Shown piece after piece: positions 1 to 8,999 of a DNA stretch of 14,355 bases. A program made the translations under genes and the position numbers. The DNA is from Hamiltosporidium magnivora (lineage: Eukaryota; Microsporidia; Dubosqiidae): NCBI GenBank assembly GCA_004325065.1, contig PITI01000330.1, positions 1 to 14,355 on the forward strand, read 5' to 3'. Each line of letters starts with the position of its first letter. The first letter of the stretch is position 1. The notes under the pieces are model-generated. The model ran no database searches, was not told where the DNA came from, and was given only the letters and a program-made list of their open reading frames with translations.

Positions 1-531
1 GCTTTACCATTGTTGAAAGGTAAAGCAAACCAAAAATAAATATAATATGTACATAATCTGCAATATAAGAATAAATTCTATTTTAATTCCTTCTTATATT
101 TTTCTCTTTATGAATGTTATTTTTAAAAAAACAATTAATTTTTGCCTTAAATCTGTAAAATAAAATTCGGTGTTAAATATTTTTAGCTTTTTATGTATTT
201 TCTGCTAACTTTTTAACCATTATTGTCTCTTCTTCTAAATCCGACTCTTTTTGCCTTAAATAAGTAATATTTAAATTAATTAAACCACAATTCAATCATT
301 AATATTTCTCAAACCAAAATTTATAAAATTTTATCCTGTTTTTATCTGTAATGTTAAAATAATATAATCGTTAAGTAGTATATTAATTTAACCTTTTACA
401 AATTACAACTTATGAAATGTTTGGAATATTTAAATCAAAATTGTTTAATTATAGATTTATGTGAGTTATAATTACATTAATTTTTTTTTTAATTTTTATA
501 GCACCGAAAATTTATTTGGTGCAATAAAGTA
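1..531. other. Gene-free A+T-rich stretch with two hairpins
   Basis: No reading frame of useful length is seen on either strand. The stretch is A/T homopolymer-rich, with a run of T at about 480-490. Two short inverted repeats stand out. GCTTTACC (1-8) pairs perfectly with GGTAAAGC (19-26) around a 10-base loop. GCACC (501-505) pairs with GGTGC (518-522), with an imperfect A/T extension inside the stem. The second lies just upstream of the broken reading frame at 532. Neither carries a T-run that would suggest an RNA polymerase III or bacterial terminator, and no tRNA or other RNA gene was recognised. Confidence 0.5.
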
Positions 532-777
532 ATGGTTGGTTTAGCAAAGTTCACTCAGAGGACTTTAGCTCGATTTCCTGGATTAAAATTTCTATCTTTT
601 AAAGCTGAAGTTCAGAATTTATAGGAGAAGCTGATCGAAGGAATCCTAAACTCAATGAAACTCATCAACCAAAATAAAAAAGATATAAACCAACAGTGGT
701 TGTGTAAAATTATAGTATTAAATCAAACTCTAAATACCTTTAATACATATAACAGATCGGTTATATGTCCGAAATAA
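532..777 (+). pseudogene. Possible decayed coding segment, one in-frame stop
   Basis: From ATG 532 the frame is open for 30 codons, meets TAG at 622-624, then stays open in the same frame for 50 more codons to TAA at 775-777. The stretch is visibly richer in G and C than its surroundings and encodes an ordinary amino-acid mix (for example LARFPGLKFLSFKAEVQ before the stop and EKLIEGILNSMKLINQ after it) rather than the Asn/Lys/Ile/Tyr runs of random A+T DNA. I do not recognise a family. It could be a relic of a gene or transposon, or a chance open frame. Selenocysteine or stop readthrough is not supported by anything seen. The call rests on composition and frame continuity only. Confidence 0.25.
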
Positions 778-987
778 AAAGAATTCGTAGATATTTTATT
801 GTCAAATTTAATTTTAATAAACGGAATGACAAAAATATTATTTCTGTTGCAAGTTACAATTTTTATTGTACAAGTTCTTCATATATTATTTTTATTAAAT
901 AAATTGCATGCACTAAAATAAAACATGTAAGATATATGAAGAAGCAGTGTTTTCAATATGAATTAAACACATAAACAATGATGATCT
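778..987. other. Short spacer between two possible relics
   Basis: A+T-rich sequence with no reading frame or repeat that I can support. It separates the broken frame at 532-777 from the transposase-like fragment starting at 988. If both are parts of one decayed mobile element, this spacer would lie inside it, but I see no terminal repeats to show that. Confidence 0.3.
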
Positions 988-1167
988 TAAAAACCGCGCA
1001 AATATTTTTTGATGGTGCAAATGAATTGTAATAAGTACAAATATTGCGTAGAGGAAAAAAAAGTGCAAATTGAATTAAAAGAATCTAAGCTATATATTGA
1101 TCAATTTTTCGACAACATATATAAATTACTATGGATAATGTGTAAGCAACAAATATTAAATTACTGA
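988..1167 (+). pseudogene. Possible IS1595/Merlin-type transposase fragment
   Basis: A TAA at 988-990 opens a frame that runs to TGA at 1165-1167, with an ATG at 1012 that would give 51 residues. The translation has a Cys-containing segment (NCNKYKYCVEEKK) followed by ESKLYIDQFFDNIYKLLW. This order resembles the N-terminal region of ISXO2/IS1595-like (Merlin superfamily) transposases, which are common in microsporidia: a Cys zinc-ribbon, a basic stretch, then a motif like 'SKLxIxxFFxxIYxxL'. The DDE catalytic part is not present as an open frame. Further on (about 1200-1330) the three frames hold only short open pieces, so if this is a transposase it is dead and heavily mutated. The match is from memory of the family pattern, not an alignment; a chance resemblance is possible. 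Confidence 0.3.
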
Positions 1168-1980
1168 TACCTTATTTTTACGAAAAAACCGAAAATAATC
1201 TATCGATTAAAATATAGTAAATGATTCGAGTAATATAGGCGAAGAAATTTAAACAAAGAAAAGCGATAGAGTAATTTTATAAACAGTAAACGATAATTTC
1301 ACCTCGAATAGCATTATCAAAGAATAAAATTATGTGAAATAAACTATATAAAGCGAGACTAATATATAAAAAACATAGTAACACAATTAATTTACAAAAA
1401 AAACTAAAATATTTTATTCATATTTTTTCTTAAACGCAATATTCTCTAAGAAACATATGTGCAAAGATTTATCAAAATTTAAATACTTTCATATTTTAAG
1501 TGGTTATTTCTAAATAAAATTCTATTTTTTTTCTTAAAAAATTAAATACTTGAAGAGTCTATTGATATCTAAATCTTTATGGAACATTAGATTTGATTAT
1601 TTTCTTTTATTTTTATCAAATTTATAGGGTCTTGTTACGATATGAGTAAAGGCATTGATTTATTTTGTTCTGTTTCTTTGAAATTTATTTTAATGATCGT
1701 AGTATGTATTTATAATCTTGAATAAAATGATTTTTAGCTAAATATATCTTTCAAATTACCATTAAAAAGCATTTAAAGAGTTTCCGATGTTCTAAGAATC
1801 CTCTATTTAGTTATATATTTAGAATAATATAAATTTCCTGGCATTTTTGGTCTTTTTAAGTTTCATTTTGTAAAAAAAACATTTTATTTCCCTAAAAAAC
1901 TATTAATACAAATTTGGTATTAAAAAAACAAGCGGAATAATTCTTTAGAAGGGAGAGGATAAAGTTTTCTGTCAAATTAA
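1168..1980. other. Gene-free A+T-rich stretch
   Basis: All frames on both strands are closed at short intervals. The first 200 bases may be the wasted continuation of the transposase-like fragment. There is no tRNA-like B box, no rRNA-like conserved block and no tandem repeat that I can see. Nothing else is supported. Confidence 0.5.
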
Positions 1981-2189
1981 GAAATTTTAAAACTTATTTT
2001 TACTTTGAATGAAAACTTCGGAACAATAGAAGATGAAATAATATCTAAATGTGTTTGTCAGAAAAGAAAAGATTAAAACTTGCCGAGAATAACCAAAAAT
2101 ATGATATAATTTTTGAGATTAATGCTGAGGAGCTAAAAATGAAAAGAATTATTGAATTTTATACCCCTGAAATACATCTATTCATTTAA
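1981..2189 (+). pseudogene. Two overlapping open frames, possible frameshifted relic
   Basis: One frame is open from 1981 to a TAA at 2074-2076 (31 codons, including FTLNENFGTIEDEIISK). A second frame, shifted relative to it, is open from ATG 2049 to TAA 2187-2189 (46 codons, including KRLKLAENNQKYDIIFE and INAEELKMKRIIEFY). Both are rich in Glu, Leu and Asp next to Lys, which is more protein-like than the A+T background. Reading from the first into the second would need one frameshift in the 2049-2073 overlap. No family is recognised. Each piece is short enough to arise by chance, so the call is weak. Confidence 0.2.
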
Positions 2190-4735
2190 AACTTAAGATT
2201 TAAAAAATCATATTCTATAAAAAATCATTTATATATTTCAGTAATGACCCTACGACGACGACTGGCCTCGAAATTTTATATAAGGCAAAATCTACAAGGC
2301 ACCAATATGACCGCTCCGAATAAGATCTGATTGGTTCTATTTACTCATAAATCTTACACAACTAATAATTGGTAGAACTGAATATAAAACAATTAAAAAA
2401 TTTTTATTGGTTCGAAAAAAAAATTTGAACTTAAATTCGTAAATTTTCTTCTAAATTATATTATGATTAAAGAATAACATAATATAATTGTTTTTTTAAT
2501 TTTTCTAACGTTTTCATTTTTGAAAAAAAAGTTTAAATCAATTCGTTAAGATTTCATTTCTAAGAATTGTACGGTTAGGTAACAAATTACATGATAAGAT
2601 TGCTGTTTTATTAACGTTTTTCTGTGTAATATATTTAATTTTCGATAATAATTGTAGAAAATAAGTATTGCTTAAATAGCTTCGTGCAACTTTATACTTG
2701 ATTTGTTAAAAAGTTTTTAATAAAAATGAATAAGGATTTATACAATAAATGAATTAACCAAAAAATATTTAACACAAACAGTTTCTTCAGACAAATGAAA
2801 CACTTCCATGAATAAATTTATTCGATAGAAAATATATAATTGTATAAAAATAAGTTAAAAATGAACAGAATATATAAGCCGAGCTGAATCTCTGAAAAAC
2901 TGGAAGTATATATGAAAGAAGAAGTGAAATGTGCAGATTAAAAAGGCTCAATTTTTTACTGGAAATTTGCACAAAGCGGGTAGTAAATGGAAAAGAAAGA
3001 CTAGAAAATATAAGAGAAATGACCATGTGAGAATAAGAATTTTTTAATAAAAGCGCTAAGAAACATTGGCTCGAAAAATAAAGGTTGAGATTATTTTCGC
3101 TTTTTTTTTCTTCTGGATATAAAAGAAAATTCGTTTCCACCAGCTTAAGGTCTATTATGAGAATAATTAAATTGTATTATGGCTTAAAATGTATAAAAAA
3201 CCAGATATAAGACACTTTGATATTGTCCTGTATATTAAATCTGATAAATGCATTTCTGAAGGCAAAATTATTTTTGTAAAATAGTGATTTTACAAGTCAA
3301 TCAATGAAAATAATATGAAATATTTGTTCTGTTAATTTCTTACTTGTGTTTTGGTTACTTAAATCTAAATATTTTACAATTTATAACAAATATATACCTA
3401 TAAAAACGATTTCAACTAACTATCTATATGAAGAATTTAAAATTTTAAAGTATATTTCACAAATATTATATCTATCCCGATATTTTCTATACTAGTTTAT
3501 TACCTGTAGATTTTCCTTTACACTTTCTATTAGCAACTTAAAACAGAAAATTTGACTGGTAAATAAGCAATTATTTTCGTATGGATAGAATCCGTGATTA
3601 ATTTTAACTTTTTTCTATAATTTTGCTATAAGATTTCACGTAATTTACTCTTGGAGATGTTTGGTAATTAAAAGATATGTTAGAGATATAAACGGACGCA
3701 AAATACTTTATTAAAGTGCCTAGAATAGATCAAACTTATTTTACTTTATTTTCATATCGTTTTCAGAGTTAATATTTCGTAATATATTGCTTCAATAGAG
3801 TATAATCTCAAGTTTTTAAGGTCGCAAAAAGGAATAAAATGTTTTAAATAATACTCTTGGAGCCAAAAACTTTCTCGGATCGTAAAGAAAACCCAAAATA
3901 TTTCCAAAAGCAGAGAATATTTTTTCTTTTAAATAAAGTTTGCTTTAGATAATTTTTTTGTTTACAAGAGAAATTTTTAACATGAATGCGAGCCATAAAT
4001 ATTGTATAGCCAAAAACTCTTTATTGAAATTTATAGAGCCAGCAATCGGATTGCTTCAAGCAGCAGAAGTATTATATTCTTTTCATAATAAACACAAATA
4101 TGAAATTATATCATAATTCACAAATCCTGTAAAACATTTACTTATTTGAAAACACTCCAAATATTATGCAACAAATCATTCCTAAAATATATGTATTTGG
4201 ACTTACAATCTAAATTGACGTATTTACCAAATTAAACTATAATGCTAACTTCGGAATATAACTATGTATTATTTTAATACCAAATATAAAGTAATATGTA
4301 CACTCAAAAGACTGTTAAAGATGAAATTCATTTCTATTTGACAACATTTATGTATAAAAAGGTATATAATTCCATAGCAGTCAGTGATCTAAGAATTTTT
4401 CATTTAAATAGTCTAAATAGACTTTTATTTCTGTGCTATACGAAAAAGTTCGCGCAATTCTATGATATAAATACATTTCAAAAGTAAAAATCTCAGTATA
4501 AAATCGTAGACTATAAATTAATATACTAAATTAGTAGAAAGAGATGATTAAACATTTAATGACGTATTTGGGACGTATCAAAAAAAATTACACCTTGGAA
4601 GAAAACATTTAGTATTTTTTTGTTTCTTATTTATCGCATTTTAAATGATCAATTCTTCTAGAGTAGAATAATAAAAGACACAGCAAGTAAATAAACTTAT
4701 ATTTAAATAGGCTACGATATAGGATGTCATTAAAA
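2190..4735. other. Long gene-poor stretch, no supported gene
   Basis: No feature here rises above background. A G/C-richer island at 2241-2340 begins with an ATG at 2244 followed by CGA repeats (28 codons to a TGA at 2328); it is not recognised on either strand. A minus-strand open frame at 2787-3140 is T/C-rich and Ser/Phe/Leu-rich, but its first 38 codons lack an ATG (it opens at a GTG), leaving 79 residues from Met at 3026. A 44-codon frame runs from ATG 3982 to TAA 4114-4116 (FIEPAIGLLQAAEVLYSF), and a 63-codon frame occupies 4296-4487. All are near what A+T-rich DNA yields by chance, and none shows a domain. Confidence 0.4.
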
Positions 4736-5375
4736 TAGGTTTGCCATATATTAAACTGGAAAATAGCAAATTTAAAGGAAGCTAATTACCAAAATAAAGA
4801 CAATCTAACCTTCTTTAATAGCATCGCTGAGACCAGGGGAAAAAAATTGCAGAATAAACATTTTTTTTTTAGATCCAAAAATGTAATTATGAAGTTCTAA
4901 AATTAACAGTTTTTGGAATCGAAATCTATAAAAACCTATGTGTGTATAAAAACTTTACATTCATACAAAGACAAAACCTTCATCTATAGGCTCACTTTAA
5001 AATAATGCTGTTTTCATAGTAACAGCTATTTCAATGAACATCATGCTCAAAATTAGAAAAAAAACAATGTAAAAGAATCGTATTTACAGATGTTTAAAAG
5101 TAATTCATGAAAGTATATTTATTTCCCACAATTGTATTTTCCTGCTTTTTTTAATTAGGAATGTAGATATGAAAAGTTTTTGATGTGTTGCCAAATAAAA
5201 TTAGAACAGATTTTTTCCAAATAAACCAAACTTTAAAATTGGATCTATAAGTCGATTATGAACCGAGTTTAAATATTTTTTAAATATAAAACAATACATT
5301 GTTAAATTAAATAACTAGAAAGCCGCCAAATAAAAATATAAATACTCAATAAATTAGAAAATAAAAATCTGAAGA
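4736..5375. other. Gene-free stretch with one short open piece
   Basis: A frame with no ATG near its start is open from 4739 to a TAA at 4898-4900 (53 codons, including NKDNLTFFNSIAETRGKK). It may be a relic of coding sequence, but nothing in it is diagnostic. The rest is A/T homopolymer-rich spacer with no repeats or RNA genes recognised. Confidence 0.35.
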
Positions 5376-5503
5376 TGAATAGAATATTATAATATAGCAG
5401 AGTATGATGACTTTTATAGAATTTATAACATAACAGAGTATAATGACTTTTGTAAAATATTATAACATAACAGAGTGTAATGAATTTTATAGAATATTAT
5501 TGA
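5376..5503 (+). repeat. Three-copy 36-37 bp tandem repeat
   Basis: Three imperfect head-to-tail copies share the words CAGAGT, then (A/G)TAATGA or ATGATGA, then TTTT(A/G)TA and AATATTATAA. The CAGAG word starts at about 5398, 5434 and 5471, giving spacings of 36 and 37 bp. The copies differ by a few substitutions, so the array is moderately old. It does not lie in a reading frame. Confidence 0.8.
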
Positions 5504-6124
5504 AGCAATGTTTCTTTACTGCTATTGTTTATATAAAACATTATTATTTTTCCTTTACATATATTTTCTTCGTTAATACTTCAAAAAGCAATAAATATTT
5601 TATCTAAAATAGGTAATAATAATTGTTACAAACCACAGTTTCAATAAATAATATTTAGAATTTTGAAATATATAGAAATAGAATCCTAATTGTGTACCAA
5701 AACTTAGATACTATCTTCATGAGATGTGAAATTGTATCTTAACGTTTTTATATAAACAAATGATACAAATATAGCAGATATATCATATTTTCATTCTGAT
5801 ATGATTAGAGTAAGAACCAAGTCATGCTATTTATTTTCTGATATGAATTACTGCAATAAGATTTTCTTTAAACGAATTCACAAACAAAATTATTTATCAT
5901 TCGAAGTTCTTTTGTATAAATCTAAAATTAAAAGAAAAAACAAATTTAATGTTTAATTAATCCTTTAATAGTAATTCTTAAGAGCAATAGAATAATAGAA
6001 CCCAATCCTATTCAAAATAACCAAATTAAAAATAAACTCACACACCAAAACAACAAACGCTTCTTTTTTAACATATAACCTTCTATAAATTTACTAATAT
6101 AATCTAGAATTAAAAATTACACGG
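5504..6124. other. Gene-free stretch with a 66-codon open frame
   Basis: A plus-strand frame is open from 5756 to a TAA at 5954-5956. Its first ATG is at 5801, giving 51 residues (including RTKSCYLFSDMNYCNKIFF). It is not recognised. Its Lys/Phe/Tyr/Asn content fits A+T-rich background as well as a small gene, so it is not called as a gene. The remainder up to the repeats upstream of the ceramide synthase gene is A+T-rich without recognisable features. Confidence 0.35.
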
Positions 6125-6330
6125 ATTAAAAGCAATCTATTTGTATAAACTTTTGAAATTCTCTACCAATTTATTAATTAAAAATGAAAAATAACAATAT
6201 AAGTATCTACCAAACACAAATTTATAAATAAATTTATTAATTATAAATGAAAAATAGCAATCTATTTTATCTCGCTAGATATAAATTTGTCTTTAAATTT
6301 CTTAATTAAAAATATAAGTATATTTTTTCA
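6125..6330 (+). repeat. Degenerate ~63 bp repeats in front of LAG1
   Basis: The word ATTTATTAATTA followed by AAATGAAAAATA(A/G)CAA occurs at about 6169 and again at 6232, 63 bases apart. AGCAATCTATTT occurs at 6131 and 6256, about two periods apart, and TTCTTAATTAAAAATATAAGTAT near 6300 is a third weak copy. The array ends a few bases before the start codon of the ceramide synthase gene, so it forms most of that gene's upstream region. Whether it has a regulatory role cannot be seen. Confidence 0.6.
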
Positions 6331-6344
6331 AACCAAACTTCCAA

Positions 6345-7218
6345 ATGAGACACGAATGGAAGAACAGAATATTAAACACAGACATAAACATATTATCAGA
6401 TACAATATATTTACTTATAATCGTAATAGTTATGATATCAATAAGAAAAATAATAATGACTAAACTAGCAAATAAAATATTACAAGAATCTGGATTAAAG
6501 AAATCGCAAAAAAAATTAGTAGAAACTAAATTTAGAGGTTCTTTATACAGATTTATAACATATTCAACATTTATTACTTACGGTATTATAACAACTTGTA
6601 ATGAAGAGTGGTTATTGTCTCCTTTTAAATATACTTTGACTTGGCCTAATAATTTCATACCTTCGAAAGTCAAATTTTACTATTTTATGGAATTCAGTTA
6701 TTATTTTTCAAGTTTGATTTTACTATTTTATGAACCACGAATGAGTGATTTTTATCAAATGGTTTTACACCATATAATAACCTTATTTCTAATATTCGGT
6801 TCATATTTTAAAAAGTAAGCTTTTTTTTCTAATTAGTCTTTTACGATACGGAGTAACAGTTATGATCATACATGATATATCAGATCCATTCATGGAATTT
6901 GCAAAATTAAATTTTTATCTAAAAAAACAAAGAAAAGCAGATATCGTATTTTCTATATTTGCCAGTGTATTCATTATATCAAGAGGTATAGTATTTCCAG
7001 GATATATTATTTTACCCGCTGGGTATTTCTGTATAGAATATTCAGGTGGAAATATTTTTTTATTGCTTATACTTGCAATGGCATTTCTGTTCGTTTTAAA
7101 TGTCATTTGGGCTTTCTTCATTATTAAAATGGTTATTAAGTTCGCTAAGAGTGGTACAATTAAAGGTGATATAAGAACAGATGATTCGGAAACGGTTGAG
7201 AAATTAAAAGGAAGTTAA
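6345..7218 (+). CDS. LAG1: Ceramide synthase (LAG1/TLC family), two exons
   Basis: This is a sphingoid-base N-acyltransferase: it joins fatty acyl-CoA to a long-chain base to make (dihydro)ceramide in the ER membrane. Joining exon 1 (6345-6814) to exon 2 (6837-7218) gives 283 residues. The Lag1 motif then runs unbroken across the junction: SDFYQMVLHHIITLFLIFGS, YFKN, RYGVTV, MIIHDISDPFMEFAK. It contains the HH pair (142-143) and HDxSD (169-173) that are essential in the family. About six or seven membrane segments are visible (near 18-34, 67-83, 112-129, 137-153, 192-214 and two more before 262). The tail KGDIRTDDSE resembles the acidic DIRSD-type tail of ceramide synthases. The protein is shorter than yeast Lag1 (about 410 residues), mainly at the N-terminus. 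The start is the first ATG of the frame. The gene converges on the eRF3 gene. Without splicing, translation would end at 6816-6818, before the HDxSD half of the site. A different TLC-domain protein is possible but less likely given the full motif. Confidence 0.93.
6815..6836 (+). other. 22-base spliceosomal intron in LAG1
   Basis: The intron reads GTAAGC, then eight T, then CTAATTAG. It has a GTAAG 5' splice site, a CTAAT branch-point-like word only a few bases from the end, and a 3' AG. Removing it makes AAT (Asn157) from 6813-6814 plus 6837 and restores the reading frame exactly at the expected place in the Lag1 motif. Its 5' end carries an in-frame TAA, so retention truncates the protein to 157 residues. 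The short length and the branch site almost touching the acceptor match the minimal class of microsporidian introns. Confidence 0.9.
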
Positions 7219-7554
7219 TCAATTAGACTTAAATGGTGTTATAATTAAGAAATCTATTCTTATATACTGTTAAGATATAAAATATTCCAATTATTTGTTG
7301 TTTTATACATTTATCATTCTTTTAATTTTTAATTTATTCAATATTTAAATATATATTAAAATAATCTATTTAGATATAAGCTAGGCTTTAAAAAATTTAA
7401 GAAAATCCATTCTATCTGTAAGGAATTCTAATGATTTGATTAATTAAAAAAATATAAAGAGATAAATGAATATAAATATTTTAAGTAAATATTAAAGATA
7501 ATAATTAAAGATAATTGAGTAAATATAACAAAAAGATAATTACAAAACAAATAA
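7219..7554. other. Convergent 3' spacer, LAG1 side
   Basis: This is the A+T-rich downstream region of LAG1. No reading frame is supported. There is no clear AATAAA immediately after the LAG1 stop; such words become frequent only from about 7555 onwards. Confidence 0.4.
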
Positions 7555-7672
7555 TAAAATAAATAAAAGAAAGAAATAAAATGAATAAAAGAAATAAAAT
7601 AAATAAAAGAAATAATAAAAGAAATAAAATGAATAAAAGCAATAAAATAAATAAAATAAATATTAAAACTAA
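7555..7672 (+). repeat. A-rich AATAAA/GAAATAAAA microsatellite
   Basis: This is a simple-sequence tract built from the words AATAAA, AAAGAAATAAAATGAA and their variants, almost lacking C. It sits between the convergent LAG1 and eRF3 genes, directly after the eRF3 stop. It supplies many plus-strand AATAAA words that could serve LAG1 polyadenylation, about 340 bases or more after its stop. A Lys/Asn-rich frame across it is an artefact of the repeat. Confidence 0.8.
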
Positions 7673-7676
7673 TAAT

Positions 7677-8987
7677 TTAACCTATCAAATTTCTAACAAC
7701 ACCTATTGCTACTGTCATACCTTCGTCTCTAAGAGCAAATTTATCTGTTCTATCTTCATCCTTACAATTTAGAAGGGCGATTGGTGTTTCAACCCTTATT
7801 TTAGCCAAAATTTTTTCTCCTTTTTTGGCGAAGGGTTTTTTAACAACTTTTTTATTAATAATTGTTCTAATTTCAAGTATTTTACATTCTTTAGAGACCA
7901 TTCTGACATGTAATATGGGTTTGTAGCCGACACAAAAAATATTTTTAGATTCTAAAATAGTTAAACCACAGGTAAATTCATTGATAATTTTAAAATCATG
8001 GTTGGATGGGTCACAGAAAACATCTCCTGTATCAACATCTTCTATATTTTCTTTAAATTTTATTTTTATTGTGTCTCCAAGTAATGCTTGGTCTATTTCC
8101 ATATCTTCTTCATCAAAAATCGATAAAACGGTGCAAATGCTATTTTTAGGAAGAATTAGAATTTTTTGATTTTTATTTAAAATTCCAGATTCTATTTTTC
8201 CGCTGTACATCGTATTTCCCATAATTTTTATTTTTTCTGCTACCGACATAACAAATACGTTTCTTTCACGATTAAAATCTATTTTATTTAAATATTCTAA
8301 GAAAGATTCTTCGTTGTACCAATTGCATATACTTTTATCGATTCTGTTTTTGATATTTATACCTTTGTATCCACTGACTGGTATGTATTTGATACTACTG
8401 TCGTTGTAAATTGCTTGAAGAAATTTAGAAAGTTTACTTTTTATTTCATTAAATCTATTTTCTGACCAACAAACTGATTCATCATCCATTTTGTTGACTA
8501 AAACTACAATTTTTTTGATTTTTCCTGCTCGCGCAAGAATTATATGTTCGCGTGTTTGTCCACCTTTTTCAAAACCTGCTTCAAATTCGTTTATACGTGC
8601 AGATACGACCAAAATACCAATATCTGCTTGATTTGCACCTACTATCATATCAGATACAAACATTTTGTGTCCTGGCGCATCCAAAATATTTATTTTTTTA
8701 GATTCTAATTCAAAAAATGCCCGACCTACTTCAGTGGTCTTCCCCTTTTCTCGTTCCTCTGGATTTGTATCCAGTGCCCAACTCAAATACCAACTTTCTC
8801 TTCCTTTTTCTATACTTTCTTTTATATATTTATCTAACGTACGTTTATCTATTAAATCCAACTGATTTAGTATTTGACCACATATTGTTGATTTACCTGC
8901 ATCTACATGTCCTATAAATACTATGCTATAGACTTCTTTCTGATTTGAAATTGAAAGATTTTTTATTTCTTCACTCAAATCTGTCAT
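7677..8987 (-). CDS. SUP35: Translation termination GTPase eRF3, core-only form
   Basis: Class II peptide-chain release factor: its GTPase binds eRF1 and drives stop-codon-dependent peptide release. The 436-residue protein has the GTPase motifs GHVDAGKST (26-34), the switch region EKGKTTEVG (80-88), DAPGH (103-107), NKMD (165-168) and SGYKG (205-209). ESWYLSWALD (64-73) and EEREKGKTTEVGRAFFE are eRF3-type, unlike EF1A or Hbs1. Two beta-barrel domains follow (about 240-335 and 340-436), ending in DKFALRDEG (415-423), the eRF3 form of the C-terminal motif. Only about 19 residues precede the G domain, so the long N-terminal extension of yeast Sup35 and animal GSPT (prion or PABP-binding region) is absent. 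A run of C lies just upstream of the ATG. The gene converges on LAG1 and is tandem with VTC4, with 676 bases between them, so separate transcription is likely. Confidence 0.96.
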   Translation of the reverse strand: MTDLSEEIKNLSISNQKEVYSIVFIGHVDAGKSTICGQILNQLDLIDKRTLDKYIKESIEKGRESWYLSWALDTNPEEREKGKTTEVGRAFFELESKKINILDAPGHKMFVSDMIVGANQADIGILVVSARINEFEAGFEKGGQTREHIILARAGKIKKIVVLVNKMDDESVCWSENRFNEIKSKLSKFLQAIYNDSSIKYIPVSGYKGINIKNRIDKSICNWYNEESFLEYLNKIDFNRERNVFVMSVAEKIKIMGNTMYSGKIESGILNKNQKILILPKNSICTVLSIFDEEDMEIDQALLGDTIKIKFKENIEDVDTGDVFCDPSNHDFKIINEFTCGLTILESKNIFCVGYKPILHVRMVSKECKILEIRTIINKKVVKKPFAKKGEKILAKIRVETPIALLNCKDEDRTDKFALRDEGMTVAIGVVRNLIG

Positions 8988-8996
8988 TAAAAAGTA

Positions 8997-8999
8997 GGG
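8997..8999 (-). promoter_or_regulatory. CCC motif 9 bases upstream of eRF3 ATG
   Basis: On the minus strand the sequence before the start reads ATCCCTACTTTTTA then ATG. CCC-like signals directly upstream of start codons have been described as a general feature of microsporidian genes. A TATA-like TTTTATAAAG lies further upstream at roughly 40-50 bases. The spacing is similar to that of the C-run in front of PSF2. Confidence 0.5.

Noticed and set aside
2787..3140. 117-codon minus-strand open frame as a membrane protein gene
   Set aside because: The frame opens with GTG, not ATG; the first Met leaves 79 residues. It is Ser/Phe/Leu-rich only because the plus strand is A/G-rich here, and it has no recognisable domain.
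4296..4487. 63-residue plus-strand frame as a small gene
   Set aside because: Length and composition are expected by chance in several kilobases of this A+T content, and no motif or start signal supports it.
6862..7218. Second half of LAG1 as an independent gene starting at ATG 6862
   Set aside because: The ATG falls inside the conserved Lag1 motif (RYGVTV-MIIHDISD), and the upstream residues are restored by a well-formed intron, so it is exon 2.
7581..7772. Lys/Asn-rich 63-residue frame
   Set aside because: It is produced by the AATAAA/GAAATAAAA microsatellite and runs into the antisense of eRF3.
7677..8987. Assignment as EF1A or Hbs1
   Set aside because: The WYLSWALD, EKGKTTEVGRAFFE and DKFALRDEG segments have the eRF3 form, not the EF1A or Hbs1 form.
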